A DNA stretch of 64,000 bases, taken from NCBI RefSeq assembly GCF_001741865.1, contig NZ_CP017147.1, forward strand, positions 5,943,001-6,007,000, given 5' to 3'. Positions within the stretch are counted from its first letter, which is position 1; each line of letters opens with the position of its first letter. Of this stretch, positions 17,139 through 26,134 are shown one piece after another. Under the pieces are notes generated by a model. That model made no database searches. It was given only the letters and a program-made list of their open reading frames with translations, and was not told the origin of the DNA. The stretch comes from Bosea vaviloviae. Lineage in GTDB: Bacteria > Pseudomonadota > Alphaproteobacteria > Rhizobiales > Beijerinckiaceae. The position numbers and the translations under genes are program-made.

Positions 17139-17405
17139 ATGCGGTATATCGGAAGCGTTCTCATGATCTGGCTGACGCTGATCTATGGAGCTGGCGGTGC
17201 GTGGTTCGGCCTGAACTCAATCGTGGAGTTGCCGACGCGCCGCGTCACTTGGAGCGATGCGATCACGATCGCATTCGTCAGCGCTGGATGGCCGCTCATC
17301 CTCGCTTCGCTTGGCGCATTTGCTCTTTTTCATCGGGCGCCCAAGCAAATTCACGCCATGTCTCGTAACATCAGCGTCGTCGACCAGCGCAACCGCCAAT
17401 TCTAA
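17139..17405 (+). CDS. Small hypothetical membrane protein
   Basis: The 88-residue frame has two hydrophobic segments, IGSVLMIWLTLIYGAGGAWF near the start and TIAFVSAGWPLILASLGAFA in the middle, followed by a polar tail. This two-helix layout and its base composition suggest a real gene. ATG 17139 is preferred; ATG 17064 would add an unconvincing hydrophilic leader. No family is recognised and there are no co-directed neighbours. It could be a phage- or island-derived leftover. Confidence 0.45.
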   Translation: MRYIGSVLMIWLTLIYGAGGAWFGLNSIVELPTRRVTWSDAITIAFVSAGWPLILASLGAFALFHRAPKQIHAMSRNISVVDQRNRQF

Positions 17406-17657
17406 CCTTGCCGCAGAACGCCTGCAGCGCAGATACAGGCAGGATTTCCTGCCCATAACGCGTTCGATTGGCAGATGTGTAGAGACGCAGGGTCCTATCG
17501 CGGACAGCCAGCGAAGCAGGAATCGGCATATCCGCGTCGTCATAGCGAAGCGAAAAGAGTCCTGACCATACCGCCCAACACAAGAGGACCGCGCCTGATC
17601 TGACAGGCGCGATCACCCGGCTGCACTATAGTGTATCGGACGCAGCAGAGCCGGCCG
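17406..17657. other. Intergenic stretch without recognised gene
   Basis: About 250 bases between a small membrane-protein frame and a convergent secreted-protein gene. No credible coding frame, strong hairpin or repeat was seen. Confidence 0.5.
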
Positions 17658-18167
17658 TCAGTTACAGACCATGACCCGGCGCGTCACGACATAACCCCAA
17701 GGGTTGTAATAGCGCCGCCACACCGGGTAGCAGCCGCCGTTGTAATAGTGGTTGTTGTAGTAATAGGGCGCCCCCAACGCGAACGCGAAGGCCGGCCCGC
17801 CCCAGAAGAAGCGGCCGCGCTGGACATGCCGGCCGTGGAAGAAAGCCGCTCGGCCGGCAAAGGCCGGTCGCGCAAAGCCGCGATGAAAGCTGCCGCCATG
17901 GAAGGCCATGCCACCACGATGGAAGCCACCACCATGGGGACGCGCCTCGGCGGGTGCCGACCATGCGATGACGCCTGCGGACATCACTGCCGCGGCGAGA
18001 GCCGCAGTAGTCGTCTTGCTGATGCTGAAGGCCTTGCTGATGCTGAAGGCCTTGCTGATGCTGAAGGCCTTGCTGATGCTGAAGGCCTTGCTGATGCTGA
18101 AGGCCTTGTTGGTGCTGCAGGTCTTGTTGGTGCCGCAGGTCTTGTTGGTGCCGAATCTCGAGATCAT
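17658..18167 (-). CDS. Secreted His/Gly/Tyr-rich protein with repeat-expanded N terminus
   Basis: The 169-residue product starts with a polar region made of five copies of KAFSIS after three related units (TNKTCG, TNKTCS, TNKAFS). A hydrophobic signal segment follows (TAALAAAVMSAGVIAWSAPAEA), then a mature part rich in His, Gly and Phe (GGGFHRGGMAFHGG) and a Tyr/Asn-rich end with a late cysteine. This mature part is common in small exported alphaproteobacterial proteins of unknown role. ATG 18167 is the only usable start because the repeat units contain no start codon; GGGGGA lies just upstream. Function unknown; the repeats are probably an expanded signal-peptide n-region. Confidence 0.75.
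   Translation of the reverse strand: MISRFGTNKTCGTNKTCSTNKAFSISKAFSISKAFSISKAFSISKAFSISKTTTAALAAAVMSAGVIAWSAPAEARPHGGGFHRGGMAFHGGSFHRGFARPAFAGRAAFFHGRHVQRGRFFWGGPAFAFALGAPYYYNNHYYNGGCYPVWRRYYNPWGYVVTRRVMVCN
18019..18162. repeat. 18-bp tandem repeat inside the secreted protein gene
   Basis: Five identical units of CTGATGCTGAAGGCCTTG run from 18019 to 18108, followed by two TTGGTGC(T/C)GCAGGTCTTG units to 18144 and one decayed unit to 18162. The period is a multiple of three, so copy-number changes lengthen the signal region without breaking the frame. The identity of the five units indicates recent expansion. Confidence 0.92.
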
Positions 18168-18456
18168 GACGGTTCCCCCATCACAATGAGCCTCGCCCTA
18201 GACTGAAATCTCGGCCTTCCCGCATGAACATACAATGAACATCAACCATGGCTCCGGCCTTGGAGGCTGTCGTCGCGATCACATCTCGGTGACCGCTCGT
18301 TCCAGGCCTCTCTTGGGCAAATGCTTCCCCGCGCGAATGCCGCCAATCTCCGGCGTCAGCCCGGCAGCCATGAGGAGGCCGCGCGCCGCTCCGCTGCGGA
18401 CCCTTGCGTTGGAAATCGGCGGAACCCGCTGCGAACCGCGGCGCAACCCCTCCCCG
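18168..18456. other. Intergenic stretch without recognised gene
   Basis: About 290 bases between the secreted-protein promoter side and the 3' end of the acyl-CoA synthetase gene. No gene, terminator or repeat can be supported. Confidence 0.5.
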
Positions 18457-20088
18457 TTACACCCCCGGCAGGCGATAATCCTTGAACTGCTCGCGCAGTG
18501 CCGTCTTCTGGATCTTGCCCGTCGCGGTATGGGGGATCGCCTCGACCAGCACGACATCGTCGGGCAGCCACCATTTCGCGATCTTGCCGGTCATGAAGGC
18601 GAGCATCTCGTCCTTGCCCGGCGTGCGGCCCGGCTTGGGCACGATCACCAGCAGCGGCCGCTCGTCCCATTTCGGGTGGGTGACGCCGATGACCGCGGCT
18701 TCGAGCACATCGGGATGGCCGACAGCGAGGTTTTCGAGATCGATCGAGGAGATCCACTCACCGCCCGACTTGATCACGTCCTTGGAGCGGTCGGTGATCT
18801 GCATGTAGCCGGCGGCGTCGATGGTGCCGACATCGCCGGTGTCGAAAAAGCCCTGCTCGTCGAGGATCGGCTCGTCCTCGCGGCGGAAATAGGCGCCAGC
18901 CACAGCGGGGCCGCGCACCTTGAGCCGGCCGAAGGTCGCGCCGTCCCAGGGCTGATCCATGCCGGCATCGTCGGTGATGCGAAACTCGACGGTGAAGGGT
19001 GGATGGCCCTGCTTCATCTTGAGATCGAGCAGCGCCTCGCCTTCGAGATCGGCATAGACCGGCTTGACCGAGCAGAACGACCCGATCGGGCTCATCTCGG
19101 TCATGCCCCAGGCATGGGCGACGGTGACGCCGTATTTGCGCTCGAAGGCTTCCGTCATCGCGCGCGGACAGGCAGAGCCGCCGATCATGACGCGCTTCAG
19201 CGAGGTCAGGCCCGCGCCCGTCGCCTCCAGATGCTGGAGCAGCCCGAGCCAGACCGTGGGCACCGCCGCGGTGACCGTCACGCCCTCCCCTTCGAGCAAC
19301 TCCAGCAGCGAGGCGCCGTCGAGCTTGGCGCCCGGCAGCACGAGCTTGGCTCCGGTCATCGGCGCGGAATAGGCCAGCGACCAGCTATTGGCGTGGAACA
19401 ATGGTACCACCGGCAGCACCGTGTCGCGCGAGGAGAGCGCCAGATAGTCCGGCGCGGCGCAGGCCATCGCGTGCAGCACGTTGGAGCGGTGCGAATAGAG
19501 CACGCCCTTGGGTCCGCCCGTGGTGCCCGAGGTGTAGCAGAGCCCGGCGGCCGTGTTCTCGCCGAGCTTTGCCCAGGCGAAGTCGTCATCGGCCTCGGAG
19601 AGCCAGTCTTCATAGGCGACCGCGCCCTTGAGCGCGGTCTCAGGCATATGGGCGGCATCGGTCAGGATGACGAAACGTTCGACGCTCGGAATCTTTGCCT
19701 GCAACTGCTCGACCAGGGCTACGAAGGTCAGGTCGAGGAACAGCATCCTGTCGCCGGCATGGTCGATGATCCCTGCGATCTGCTCCGGGAACAGGCGCGG
19801 ATTCACCGTATGCGTGATCGCGCCCATGCCGCTGATGCCATACCAGAGCTCGAGATGGCGGTCCGTGTTCCAGGCCAGCGTCGCCACCCTGTCGCCCGGC
19901 ACCATGCCTTCGCGGCCGAGCCGCTTGGCGACCTGCAAGGCGCGCTGGCGCAATTGCGCATAGGTCGTGCGCCTTATGGAGCCATCCTCCACCGCCCGGC
20001 TGACGACCTCGCGCGTGCCGTGCTGGATCGCGGCATGGTCGATGATCCGGTGCAGCAGCAGCGGCCAGTCCTGCATCAAGCCGAGCAT
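18457..20088 (-). CDS. Medium/long-chain fatty acyl-CoA synthetase (AMP-binding, AlkK-like)
   Basis: The 543-residue protein activates a carboxylic acid with ATP and CoA. Visible motifs are the P-loop [11 protein letters not shown], the [10 protein letters not shown] and [11 protein letters not shown] (A5) segments, GFFDTGDVG (A7), [17 protein letters not shown] (A8) and the catalytic lysine in [13 protein letters not shown] near the end. Length and motif variants match AlkK/FadD-like fatty-acid CoA ligases. ATG 20088 has GGGGAGG upstream; a longer frame extends into the divergent MarR promoter. The adjacent divergent MarR gene may regulate it. Confidence 0.9.
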   Translation of the reverse strand: MLGLMQDWPLLLHRIIDHAAIQHGTREVVSRAVEDGSIRRTTYAQLRQRALQVAKRLGREGMVPGDRVATLAWNTDRHLELWYGISGMGAITHTVNPRLFPEQIAGIIDHAGDRMLFLDLTFVALVEQLQAKIPSVERFVILTDAAHMPETALKGAVAYEDWLSEADDDFAWAKLGENTAAGLCYTSGTTGGPKGVLYSHRSNVLHAMACAAPDYLALSSRDTVLPVVPLFHANSWSLAYSAPMTGAKLVLPGAKLDGASLLELLEGEGVTVTAAVPTVWLGLLQHLEATGAGLTSLKRVMIGGSACPRAMTEAFERKYGVTVAHAWGMTEMSPIGSFCSVKPVYADLEGEALLDLKMKQGHPPFTVEFRITDDAGMDQPWDGATFGRLKVRGPAVAGAYFRREDEPILDEQGFFDTGDVGTIDAAGYMQITDRSKDVIKSGGEWISSIDLENLAVGHPDVLEAAVIGVTHPKWDERPLLVIVPKPGRTPGKDEMLAFMTGKIAKWWLPDDVVLVEAIPHTATGKIQKTALREQFKDYRLPGV

Positions 20089-20221
20089 CGGCGCCTCCCC
20101 GAAATCTTGTTTGTTGTTGCGGGCAGAATAGGCCCAAGCCACGCGGATATGAAAGCGGGGCTCGCGCCCGGGAGCGAGATGGTTTAGGTCGTATCTATTC
20201 CGTCCGGAGAGCCCGAAGCCC

Positions 20222-20689
20222 GTGTCCGCCTCCAACCTCGCCCCGAGCCTTGAGCCTGCCGAGCCCGATCGCGTCTGGTTCCGTTTCATGCGGCTGCACC
20301 AGCGCATGCTCATCCAGATGACCGCGCGTATCCGGGCGCTCGGGCTCTCGATTCCGCAATTCGATCTGCTCTCGACGCTGACCGAGCGCGAGGGCATCAG
20401 CCAGAGCGAACTCGCCGAGCGGCTCTATGTTACCAAGGGCAATGTCTCGGGCCTCGCCGACCGCCTCGTCCAGGCAGGCCTCGTCGAGCGCCGGGCGATC
20501 GCGGGCGACCGGCGCTCCTATGCGATGCACCTGACCCCGGAAGGCCGCAGGCTGGCTGAGGCCGGCATTGCCGCGCAGCGCGATTTCGTCGCCAACACGC
20601 TGGGCAAGCTTCCAGGCGACGACCTCACCGAGCTCGACCGCCTGGTTAAGGCCTGGCGCGACCTGGCCCGCGCCGTCGACGCCAACTGA
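20222..20689 (+). CDS. MarR-family transcriptional regulator
   Basis: The 155-residue winged-helix protein has IPQFDLLSTLTEREGISQSELAERL, the recognition helix VTKGNVSGLADRLVQAGLVERR and the beta-wing DRRSYAMHLTPEGR. The start is GTG 20222. It is divergent from the acyl-CoA synthetase gene and 41 bases upstream of the amidase gene, so it may control either or both. MarR proteins commonly sense aromatic or lipophilic acids, which would suit the ligase, but the ligand is not known. Confidence 0.92.
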   Translation: MSASNLAPSLEPAEPDRVWFRFMRLHQRMLIQMTARIRALGLSIPQFDLLSTLTEREGISQSELAERLYVTKGNVSGLADRLVQAGLVERRAIAGDRRSYAMHLTPEGRRLAEAGIAAQRDFVANTLGKLPGDDLTELDRLVKAWRDLARAVDAN

Positions 20690-20730
20690 CGCCGCCGGGC
20701 GCGCAAGCACGGCATGGAGAAGACCGCGAG

Positions 20731-22203
20731 ATGAGCGCGACGATCGATCTCACAGCCTCCGCAATGAGCCTGAGGGAAGCGCTTCTCGCGCGCCGTTTCA
20801 CCGCGAGTGACCTGCTCGAAGCCAGCCTCGCCCGCATCGACGCGCTCAATCCCGGCCTCAACGCCATCATCGCGCAGGATCGCGATCTCGCCCGCGCCGC
20901 GGCGCGCGAATCCGACAGGCGCATCGTCTCCGGCGCGGCCCGCCCCTTGGAAGGGCTGCCCGTCACGATCAAGGACGCCTTCGACGTCGCCGGCCTGCCC
21001 TCCTCCGGCGGCTTGCCGGCCTATCGCGAGCGCATCCCGGCGGAGGATGCGACCGCCGTCGCAAGGCTTCGCGCAGCCGGCGTCGTCATCATCGGCAAGA
21101 GCAATGTCCCGGTCTTCTCCGGCGATTTCCAGAGCTACAACCCGGCCCATGGCGTGACCAACAATCCCTGGGACGCGGCCTGTTCGCCCGGCGGCTCATC
21201 GGGCGGTGCAACGACAGCAGTCGCGACCGGCATGTGCGCCTTCGAGCTCGGCTCGGATCTCGGCGGCTCGATCCGCTGGCCGGCCCATGCCAGCGGGGTC
21301 TTCGGTCTCAAGACGAGCTGGGGGCTGGTCTCAACCTGGGGCGCCATTCCCCCGCCGCCCGAGCGGCGCACGCTGCGCAATGCCGACCTCCTTGTCGCCG
21401 GGCCGATCACGCGGGCGGCCGGGGATCTCGATATGATCCTGCCGGTGCTGGCCGGCCCGCGCGATGCGACCACGCCCGGCCCCGCGCTGACACCGCCCCG
21501 GCGCGAAACGGCGCAGGGCCTGCGGGTGGCGCTCTGGGCCGAGGACCCCTTCGCCCCGGTCGATCGCGAAGTCTCCGACGCCGTGCGCGAGGCAGCGCGG
21601 CAATTGCAGGTTGGAGGTGCGACCATCGACGAGACCGCCCGGCCCTCGCTGCGCTTCGCCGAGGCCTTCGAAGTCTATGCGCTGCTCAACCACGCCGTCG
21701 TCGCCTATGGCCTGCCGCCAAAGATACGCGCCCGCATCCAGGCGCAGGCCTCAGGCTTCAGCCCCAATGATCTCTCGCATCAATCCCTGCAGGCGCGCGG
21801 CGCGCGGATGACGCCGGACCTCTATCAGCAACTCTCCCAGCGCAGGCTGGCGCTGAAGCGGCGCTGGGCCAGCTTCTTCGCACGTTACGACGTGCTGCTC
21901 TGCCCGCCCGCGCCCGTGGCCGCGATCCCACACGACCATGCGCCCGACATCCATGCCAGGCGGTTGAGCGTGAACGGCGAGCCGCGCCCCTATCTCGATT
22001 TCCTGCTCTGGGCCTCGCTCGCCACAGGCGCGGACCTGCCCGCTTTGAGCGCGCCGGTGCGTCTCTCGCAGGCGGGATTGCCGCTCGGCGTGCAGGTCAT
22101 CGCGGCAGCCGGCGAGGACCGCATGGCGATCGCCGTCGGCGCCATGCTGGAGCGCTCCGGCGCCGGCTATCGCACTCCGCCCGGGACCCGCTCAATATCC
22201 TGA
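20731..22203 (+). CDS. Amidase (amidase signature family)
   Basis: The 490-residue enzyme hydrolyses a carboxamide with a Ser-cisSer-Lys triad. The catalytic lysine is in GLPVTIKDAFDV, the cis-serine region is ACSPGGSSGG, and the nucleophile is the serine of GSDLGGSIRWPA. These are in the expected order and spacing. It follows MarR by 41 bases and is probably co-transcribed. The substrate cannot be predicted: indoleacetamide hydrolases, aryl-acylamidases and GatA-like enzymes all share this core. The absence of gatB/gatC neighbours argues against GatA. Confidence 0.92.
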   Translation: MSATIDLTASAMSLREALLARRFTASDLLEASLARIDALNPGLNAIIAQDRDLARAAARESDRRIVSGAARPLEGLPVTIKDAFDVAGLPSSGGLPAYRERIPAEDATAVARLRAAGVVIIGKSNVPVFSGDFQSYNPAHGVTNNPWDAACSPGGSSGGATTAVATGMCAFELGSDLGGSIRWPAHASGVFGLKTSWGLVSTWGAIPPPPERRTLRNADLLVAGPITRAAGDLDMILPVLAGPRDATTPGPALTPPRRETAQGLRVALWAEDPFAPVDREVSDAVREAARQLQVGGATIDETARPSLRFAEAFEVYALLNHAVVAYGLPPKIRARIQAQASGFSPNDLSHQSLQARGARMTPDLYQQLSQRRLALKRRWASFFARYDVLLCPPAPVAAIPHDHAPDIHARRLSVNGEPRPYLDFLLWASLATGADLPALSAPVRLSQAGLPLGVQVIAAAGEDRMAIAVGAMLERSGAGYRTPPGTRSIS

Positions 22204-22320
22204 CGCAGCCATGCCGCCCCGCGCCAGAGTCTGCGCAGGCCTGCGTGAAAATCGCTCAGCTTTTGCGCCGCACCCGGTCTATGCTCGCATAAGTAATCCA
22301 TAAAGATCGGGAACCGCACG

Positions 22321-23700
22321 ATGCTGTCCAACCTCGCCGTCCGCGATATCGAGACCCTCGTCCATCCCTATACGAACCTCGCGACGCATCGCGAGGTCGG
22401 CCCGCTCGTGCTCGAGAGCGGCAAGGGCGTCTATGTCTACGACACCGCCGGCAAGGAATATATCGAGGGTATGGCGGGGCTGTGGTGCACCTCGCTCGGC
22501 TACTCCAATCAGGAGCTGATCGAGACCGCCACCGAGCAGATGAAGAAGCTGCCCTTCACCCATATCTTCGGCGGCCGCAGCCATGATCCGGCGATCGAGC
22601 TGGCCGAGAAGCTGAAGGAAATCGCTCCGGTTCCGATCTCGAAGGTCTTCTATGGCGCGTCCGGCTCAGACGCCAACGACACCCAGGTGAAGATCGTCTG
22701 GTACATGAACAATGCGCTCGGCCGGCCGCAGAAGAAGAAGATCATCTCGCGGCTGAAGGGCTATCACGGCGTCACCGTCGCCTCGGCCTCGCTGACCGGC
22801 CTGCCCAACAACCATATCGACTTCGACCTGCCGCTGCCGGGCATCATGCACACCTCCTGCCCGCATCACTACCGCTTCGCCGAGCCCGGCGAGAGCGAGC
22901 AGGATTTCTCGTCGCGGCTTGCCGCCGAGCTCGAGGACATGATTCTGCGCGAGGGGCCCGACACGGTCGCCGCCTTCATCGCCGAGCCGGTGATGGGCGC
23001 CGGCGGTGCGATCCTGCCGCCGGAAGGTTATTTCGAGAAGATCAACGCGATCCTGGCGAAATACGACATCCTCTTCATCTCGGACGAGGTCATCACCGGC
23101 TTTGGCCGCACCGGCAACATGTTCGGCACCACGACCTATGGCATGAAGGCCGACACGATCTCGCTCGCCAAGCAGATCACCTCGGCCTATTTCCCGCTCA
23201 GCGCGGTGATGCTGAGCGAGCAGGTCTATGACGTGCTCGTCGACCAGAGCCGCAAGATCGGCGTCTTCGGCCATGGCAACACCTATGCCGGCCATCCCGT
23301 CGGCTGCGCGATCGCGGTCAAGACGCTGGAGATCTACCAGCGCGAGAAGATCGTTGAGCATGTCCGCAAGGTCTCCCCGACCTTCGTCAAGCGATTGGAG
23401 AAGCTCGGCGAGCATCCCCTCGTCGGCGAAGCGCGCGGCGTCGGCCTGATCGGAGGCGTGGAGCTGGTCAAGGACAAGCAGACCAAGGCCCCGTTCGAGG
23501 CCAAGAAGGGCGTCGGCGCCAAATCGGTGGTCTTCGCGCAGGAAGAAGGCCTGATCACCCGCGCCATGGGCGACCGCGTCGCTTTCTGCCCGCCGTTGAT
23601 CATCACCGAGGCCGAGATCGAGGAGATGTTCAACCGCTATGAGCGCGCCCTGAACAAGACGCTCAACTGGGCCAAGGCCGAGGGCCTGCTGGCGGCCTGA
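22321..23700 (+). CDS. Class III aminotransferase (putrescine/GABA:pyruvate type)
   Basis: The 459-residue PLP enzyme has GLWCTSLGYSN, FYGASGSDANDTQVK (phosphate binding), LKGYHGVTVASASLTG, the cofactor aspartate in LFISDEVITGFGR and the Schiff-base Lys284 in SLAKQITSAYFP. The GSDANDTQVK variant is typical of the Pseudomonas SpuC/BauA-like group that transaminates polyamines, beta-alanine or aromatic amines. It is only distantly similar to the aminotransferase at 3951. It stands alone after the amidase with a 117-base gap, so it probably has its own promoter. Confidence 0.9.
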   Translation: MLSNLAVRDIETLVHPYTNLATHREVGPLVLESGKGVYVYDTAGKEYIEGMAGLWCTSLGYSNQELIETATEQMKKLPFTHIFGGRSHDPAIELAEKLKEIAPVPISKVFYGASGSDANDTQVKIVWYMNNALGRPQKKKIISRLKGYHGVTVASASLTGLPNNHIDFDLPLPGIMHTSCPHHYRFAEPGESEQDFSSRLAAELEDMILREGPDTVAAFIAEPVMGAGGAILPPEGYFEKINAILAKYDILFISDEVITGFGRTGNMFGTTTYGMKADTISLAKQITSAYFPLSAVMLSEQVYDVLVDQSRKIGVFGHGNTYAGHPVGCAIAVKTLEIYQREKIVEHVRKVSPTFVKRLEKLGEHPLVGEARGVGLIGGVELVKDKQTKAPFEAKKGVGAKSVVFAQEEGLITRAMGDRVAFCPPLIITEAEIEEMFNRYERALNKTLNWAKAEGLLAA

Positions 23701-24099
23701 GCCTCCTCATTCATCATTGTGGCGGCCGGTTACGGCCGCATACAATTCGACACGGAGAGATCACGATCACGCCGCGCCAGCGGCGGGATCCATTGCCAAT
23801 ATGATGTCGACCGGTGGCCAGGAACCATCGGCCTGCTGAAGTCGACACCATCCACGGCCATGATTTCACCCAATATCTCGTGCAACCACACAAGCGAGCG
23901 CGGGCTTCCACGTTACCTCCGCTAGGGAAGTCGATGCTTTTCGTTTCCGTCCGATCGCCGTTCGCGCAATTGCCGATGGAACGAGATGCATATCAGCCGC
24001 GTTGGATGACGACGCGAAGGATCAACCATCCCGGCTTGCCGGTGTCCTTCGCGATGGCTTCGACGACCGATCGTCGTAGATACTTCTTCGAGACCCTCG
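23701..24099. other. Gene-free stretch downstream of the aminotransferase
   Basis: About 400 bases with only short unconvincing frames. A hairpin with arms GCGGCCG and CGGCCGC and a four-base loop (23722-23739) follows the aminotransferase stop and may help end transcription, although no T-run follows it. Nothing else is recognised. Confidence 0.5.
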
Positions 24100-24996
24100 A
24101 TGATTGACCGGCGCCGAGTTCTCCAAGCTCTCGCCGGTCTTTTTTTCGCCGGCCTCGGCACGACCGGCTATGCCGCGGTATGGGAGCCCGAGCAGCTGCG
24201 CGTGACGCGCTATGGCCTGACGCCGCGTGGCTGGCCCAGCGGGCGGCGCCTGCGCCTGGCCGTGATTTCCGACCTGCATATCGGCGGGTTGCACGTCCCG
24301 CTCGCGCGAGTCGCCGACATCGTGACGCGGACCAATGCCCTGAAACCGGACCTGACGCTCCTGCTCGGCGATTTCGTCGCGAGCCGCGCGCGCCGCGCCT
24401 CGGACCCGCCCATGCAGGCCTGGGCAGGGGAGCTCGCACGGCTTCAGGCCAAGGACGGCGTCTACGCCGTGCTGGGCAACCATGACTGGTGGCATGATGC
24501 GCCGACGCAAACCGCCCGCTCCGGCCCGACCCAGGTGGGCGCGGCGCTGGAGGCCAACGGCATCGCCGTGCTGCAAAATCGCGCCTTGAAGCTCGACACG
24601 GCGGCGGGCCCGCTCTGGCTCGCCGGCCTCGGCGACCAGATCGCCTTCCTGCCGCGCGTCCAGGGCCTGCCCCATGGCGTCGACGACCTCACTGGGACAT
24701 TGGCGCAGATCGATGACGACGGCACACCCGTGATCATGATGGCGCATGAGCCCGACGCCTTCGTGCGCATGCCGCCGCGCATCGCGCTGACCTTGTCGGG
24801 CCACACTCATGGCGGCCAGGTCAGGCTGTTCGGCTGGGCGCCGGTCGTGCCTTCGCGCTATGGTGGGCGTTACGCCTATGGCCATATCCGCGAGAGTGAC
24901 GGACGCGACCTGATCGTTTCGGGGGGAATCGGCACCAGCATCCTGCCGGTCAGACTCGGCATGCCGCCGGAGATCGTCCTGGTGGAGCTAGGCTAG
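24100..24996 (+). CDS. Membrane-anchored metallophosphoesterase (YkuE/YaeI-like)
   Basis: The 298-residue protein has an RRRVLQALAGLFFAGLG signal or anchor, then the calcineurin-like metal motifs in order: ISDLHIGG, LLLGDFVA, LGNHDWWHD, MAHEPD and SGHTHGGQ. Relatives hydrolyse phosphodiester or pyrophosphate bonds at the cell envelope; some process UDP-2,3-diacylglucosamine, but that role cannot be assigned from sequence alone. It is monocistronic and followed by two intergenic repeats. Confidence 0.9.
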   Translation: MIDRRRVLQALAGLFFAGLGTTGYAAVWEPEQLRVTRYGLTPRGWPSGRRLRLAVISDLHIGGLHVPLARVADIVTRTNALKPDLTLLLGDFVASRARRASDPPMQAWAGELARLQAKDGVYAVLGNHDWWHDAPTQTARSGPTQVGAALEANGIAVLQNRALKLDTAAGPLWLAGLGDQIAFLPRVQGLPHGVDDLTGTLAQIDDDGTPVIMMAHEPDAFVRMPPRIALTLSGHTHGGQVRLFGWAPVVPSRYGGRYAYGHIRESDGRDLIVSGGIGTSILPVRLGMPPEIVLVELG

Positions 24997-25033
24997 CGCC
25001 GAGCTATGGCGCTTAGGTTTGCTGTTCATGCTG

Positions 25034-25159
25034 GGAACCGCGCCGTCATCCTGGGCGACCGAAGGTCGTCCCGGGATCCATCGAAGGGCTATGGCGCTCT
25101 ACGATGAATCCCGGAGCTGCGCCGCTTACGCGGCTTGTCCAGGATGACGCGGTGGTTCC
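25034..25159. repeat. Palindromic intergenic repeat, copy 2
   Basis: The outer arms GTCATCCTGG and CCAGGATGAC, each beside a GGAACC/GGTTCC end, can fold into a long interrupted hairpin. Its left half is nearly the same as the element at 14965-15080. It lies after the metallophosphoesterase gene and before a second, unrelated repeat. Confidence 0.78.
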
Positions 25160-25176
25160 GAGTCAAGGCGGCGCGC

Positions 25177-25293
25177 TTAGAGCATTGCGCGAAAAAGTGG
25201 GTACCGGTTTTTCGCGGGAGCAATGCTCTAAACTTTTAGAATCGATCACGTTTTTCGCATTCGGACCATTCTGTCCGAATGCGACGTGATCGA
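25177..25293. repeat. Two-hairpin composite repeat, copy A
   Basis: The first hairpin (25177-25231) pairs TTAGAGCATTGC with GCAATGCTCTAA and carries the GAAAAAGTGG/ACCGGTTTTTC core. The second hairpin (25242-25293) pairs TCGATCACGT with ACGTGATCGA, with inner arms CGCATTCGGAC and GTCCGAATGCG. The same two-hairpin layout with the same core in hairpin 1 occurs at 29097 and, inverted, at 51881. It lies between convergent genes. Confidence 0.82.
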
Positions 25294-25308
25294 GGCGCCG
25301 CCGCGCCC

Positions 25309-25905
25309 TCAGCGAACGATCACCTTGGTGCCGACCGGCACGCGGTTGAACAGATCGACCACATCGATATTGCGCATGCGGATGCAGCCCGACGAGGCGG
25401 AATGACCGATCGTCTCGGGCTCGTTGGTGCCGTGGATGCGGTAAAGCGTGTCGCGCCCGTTCTGGTAGAGATACAGCGCGCGCGCGCCCAACGGGTTTTC
25501 CGGCCCGCCTTCCATGCCGCCGGCGAAAGGCTTCAGATGCGGCCAGCGCACCAGCATCTCGGATGGCGGCGTCCAGCGCGGCCACTCGGCCTTGCGCTGG
25601 ATCACCGCTTCGCCGGTCCAGCCGAAGGCCTCGTCGCCGGTGGCGACCGCATAGCGGATCGCCTTCTTGTTCGGCTCGACATAATAGAGATATTTCTCGG
25701 TCGTATCGATCAGGATCGTGCCCGGCGCGAGCCCGGTCGGATCGGTGATCTCATAAGGAAGCTGTGTGACGTAGTGCTCGAACTTCGGCACCAGCGCGAT
25801 ATATTCGACGTCGCGTGCGGACAGGGCCGGCGCATTCACACTCTTGTACTGGCAAGCTCCTAGAAGGGTCGCCAGCGCCAGAGATAGGATCACGGTCTGT
25901 TTCAT
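25309..25905 (-). CDS. L,D-transpeptidase lipoprotein (YkuD domain)
   Basis: The 198-residue product has a lipoprotein signal with lipobox LLGAC (Cys about residue 18) and a YkuD catalytic domain: LIDTTEKYLYYVE near residue 66, the catalytic histidine in YRIHGTNEP and the nucleophilic cysteine in HSASSGCIRMRN. Such enzymes make 3-3 peptidoglycan cross-links or attach proteins to the wall. The start at 25905 (MKQTVIL) gives a proper lipoprotein n-region; 25914 is an alternative. It is monocistronic. Confidence 0.93.
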   Translation of the reverse strand: MKQTVILSLALATLLGACQYKSVNAPALSARDVEYIALVPKFEHYVTQLPYEITDPTGLAPGTILIDTTEKYLYYVEPNKKAIRYAVATGDEAFGWTGEAVIQRKAEWPRWTPPSEMLVRWPHLKPFAGGMEGGPENPLGARALYLYQNGRDTLYRIHGTNEPETIGHSASSGCIRMRNIDVVDLFNRVPVGTKVIVR

Positions 25906-26134
25906 GCATTCCATCCAAGCGGCCCTGCGGCGACTTTTATGATGAATCGAAGGTTAACGTTTTGTGACGCCAAACACAGGCCGCGGCACGGAAAAACGAG
26001 CGAAGAACTAGGCTCCTAACATGGATGGCGCAATCTGGTTCCCGCCATGGTTGCCCGATCCCACTCTTCCCGGCGGACCGTTGCAAAGCGGCCACGCTGA
26101 TCCCTGGTAACCCGCGATACGAGGCGCCTTTTCC

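Noticed and set aside
16669-17166. A 165-codon plus-strand frame overlapping the pgm start and the AACGATCTGGG array
   Set aside because: Low-complexity polar sequence with repeats, no domain or signal; it overlaps the pgm 5' end.
18019-18162. Regular short repeats considered as a CRISPR array
   Set aside because: Units are contiguous 18-bp tandem copies without spacers and are in frame within a secreted-protein gene.
22321-23700. Idea that the two class III aminotransferases are recent duplicates
   Set aside because: Their motifs differ (NSGSEAVDTALK versus GASGSDANDTQVK) and they belong to different subgroups.
23719-24099. Short frames between the aminotransferase and the metallophosphoesterase
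   Set aside because: No ribosome-binding site, domain or consistent codon pattern.
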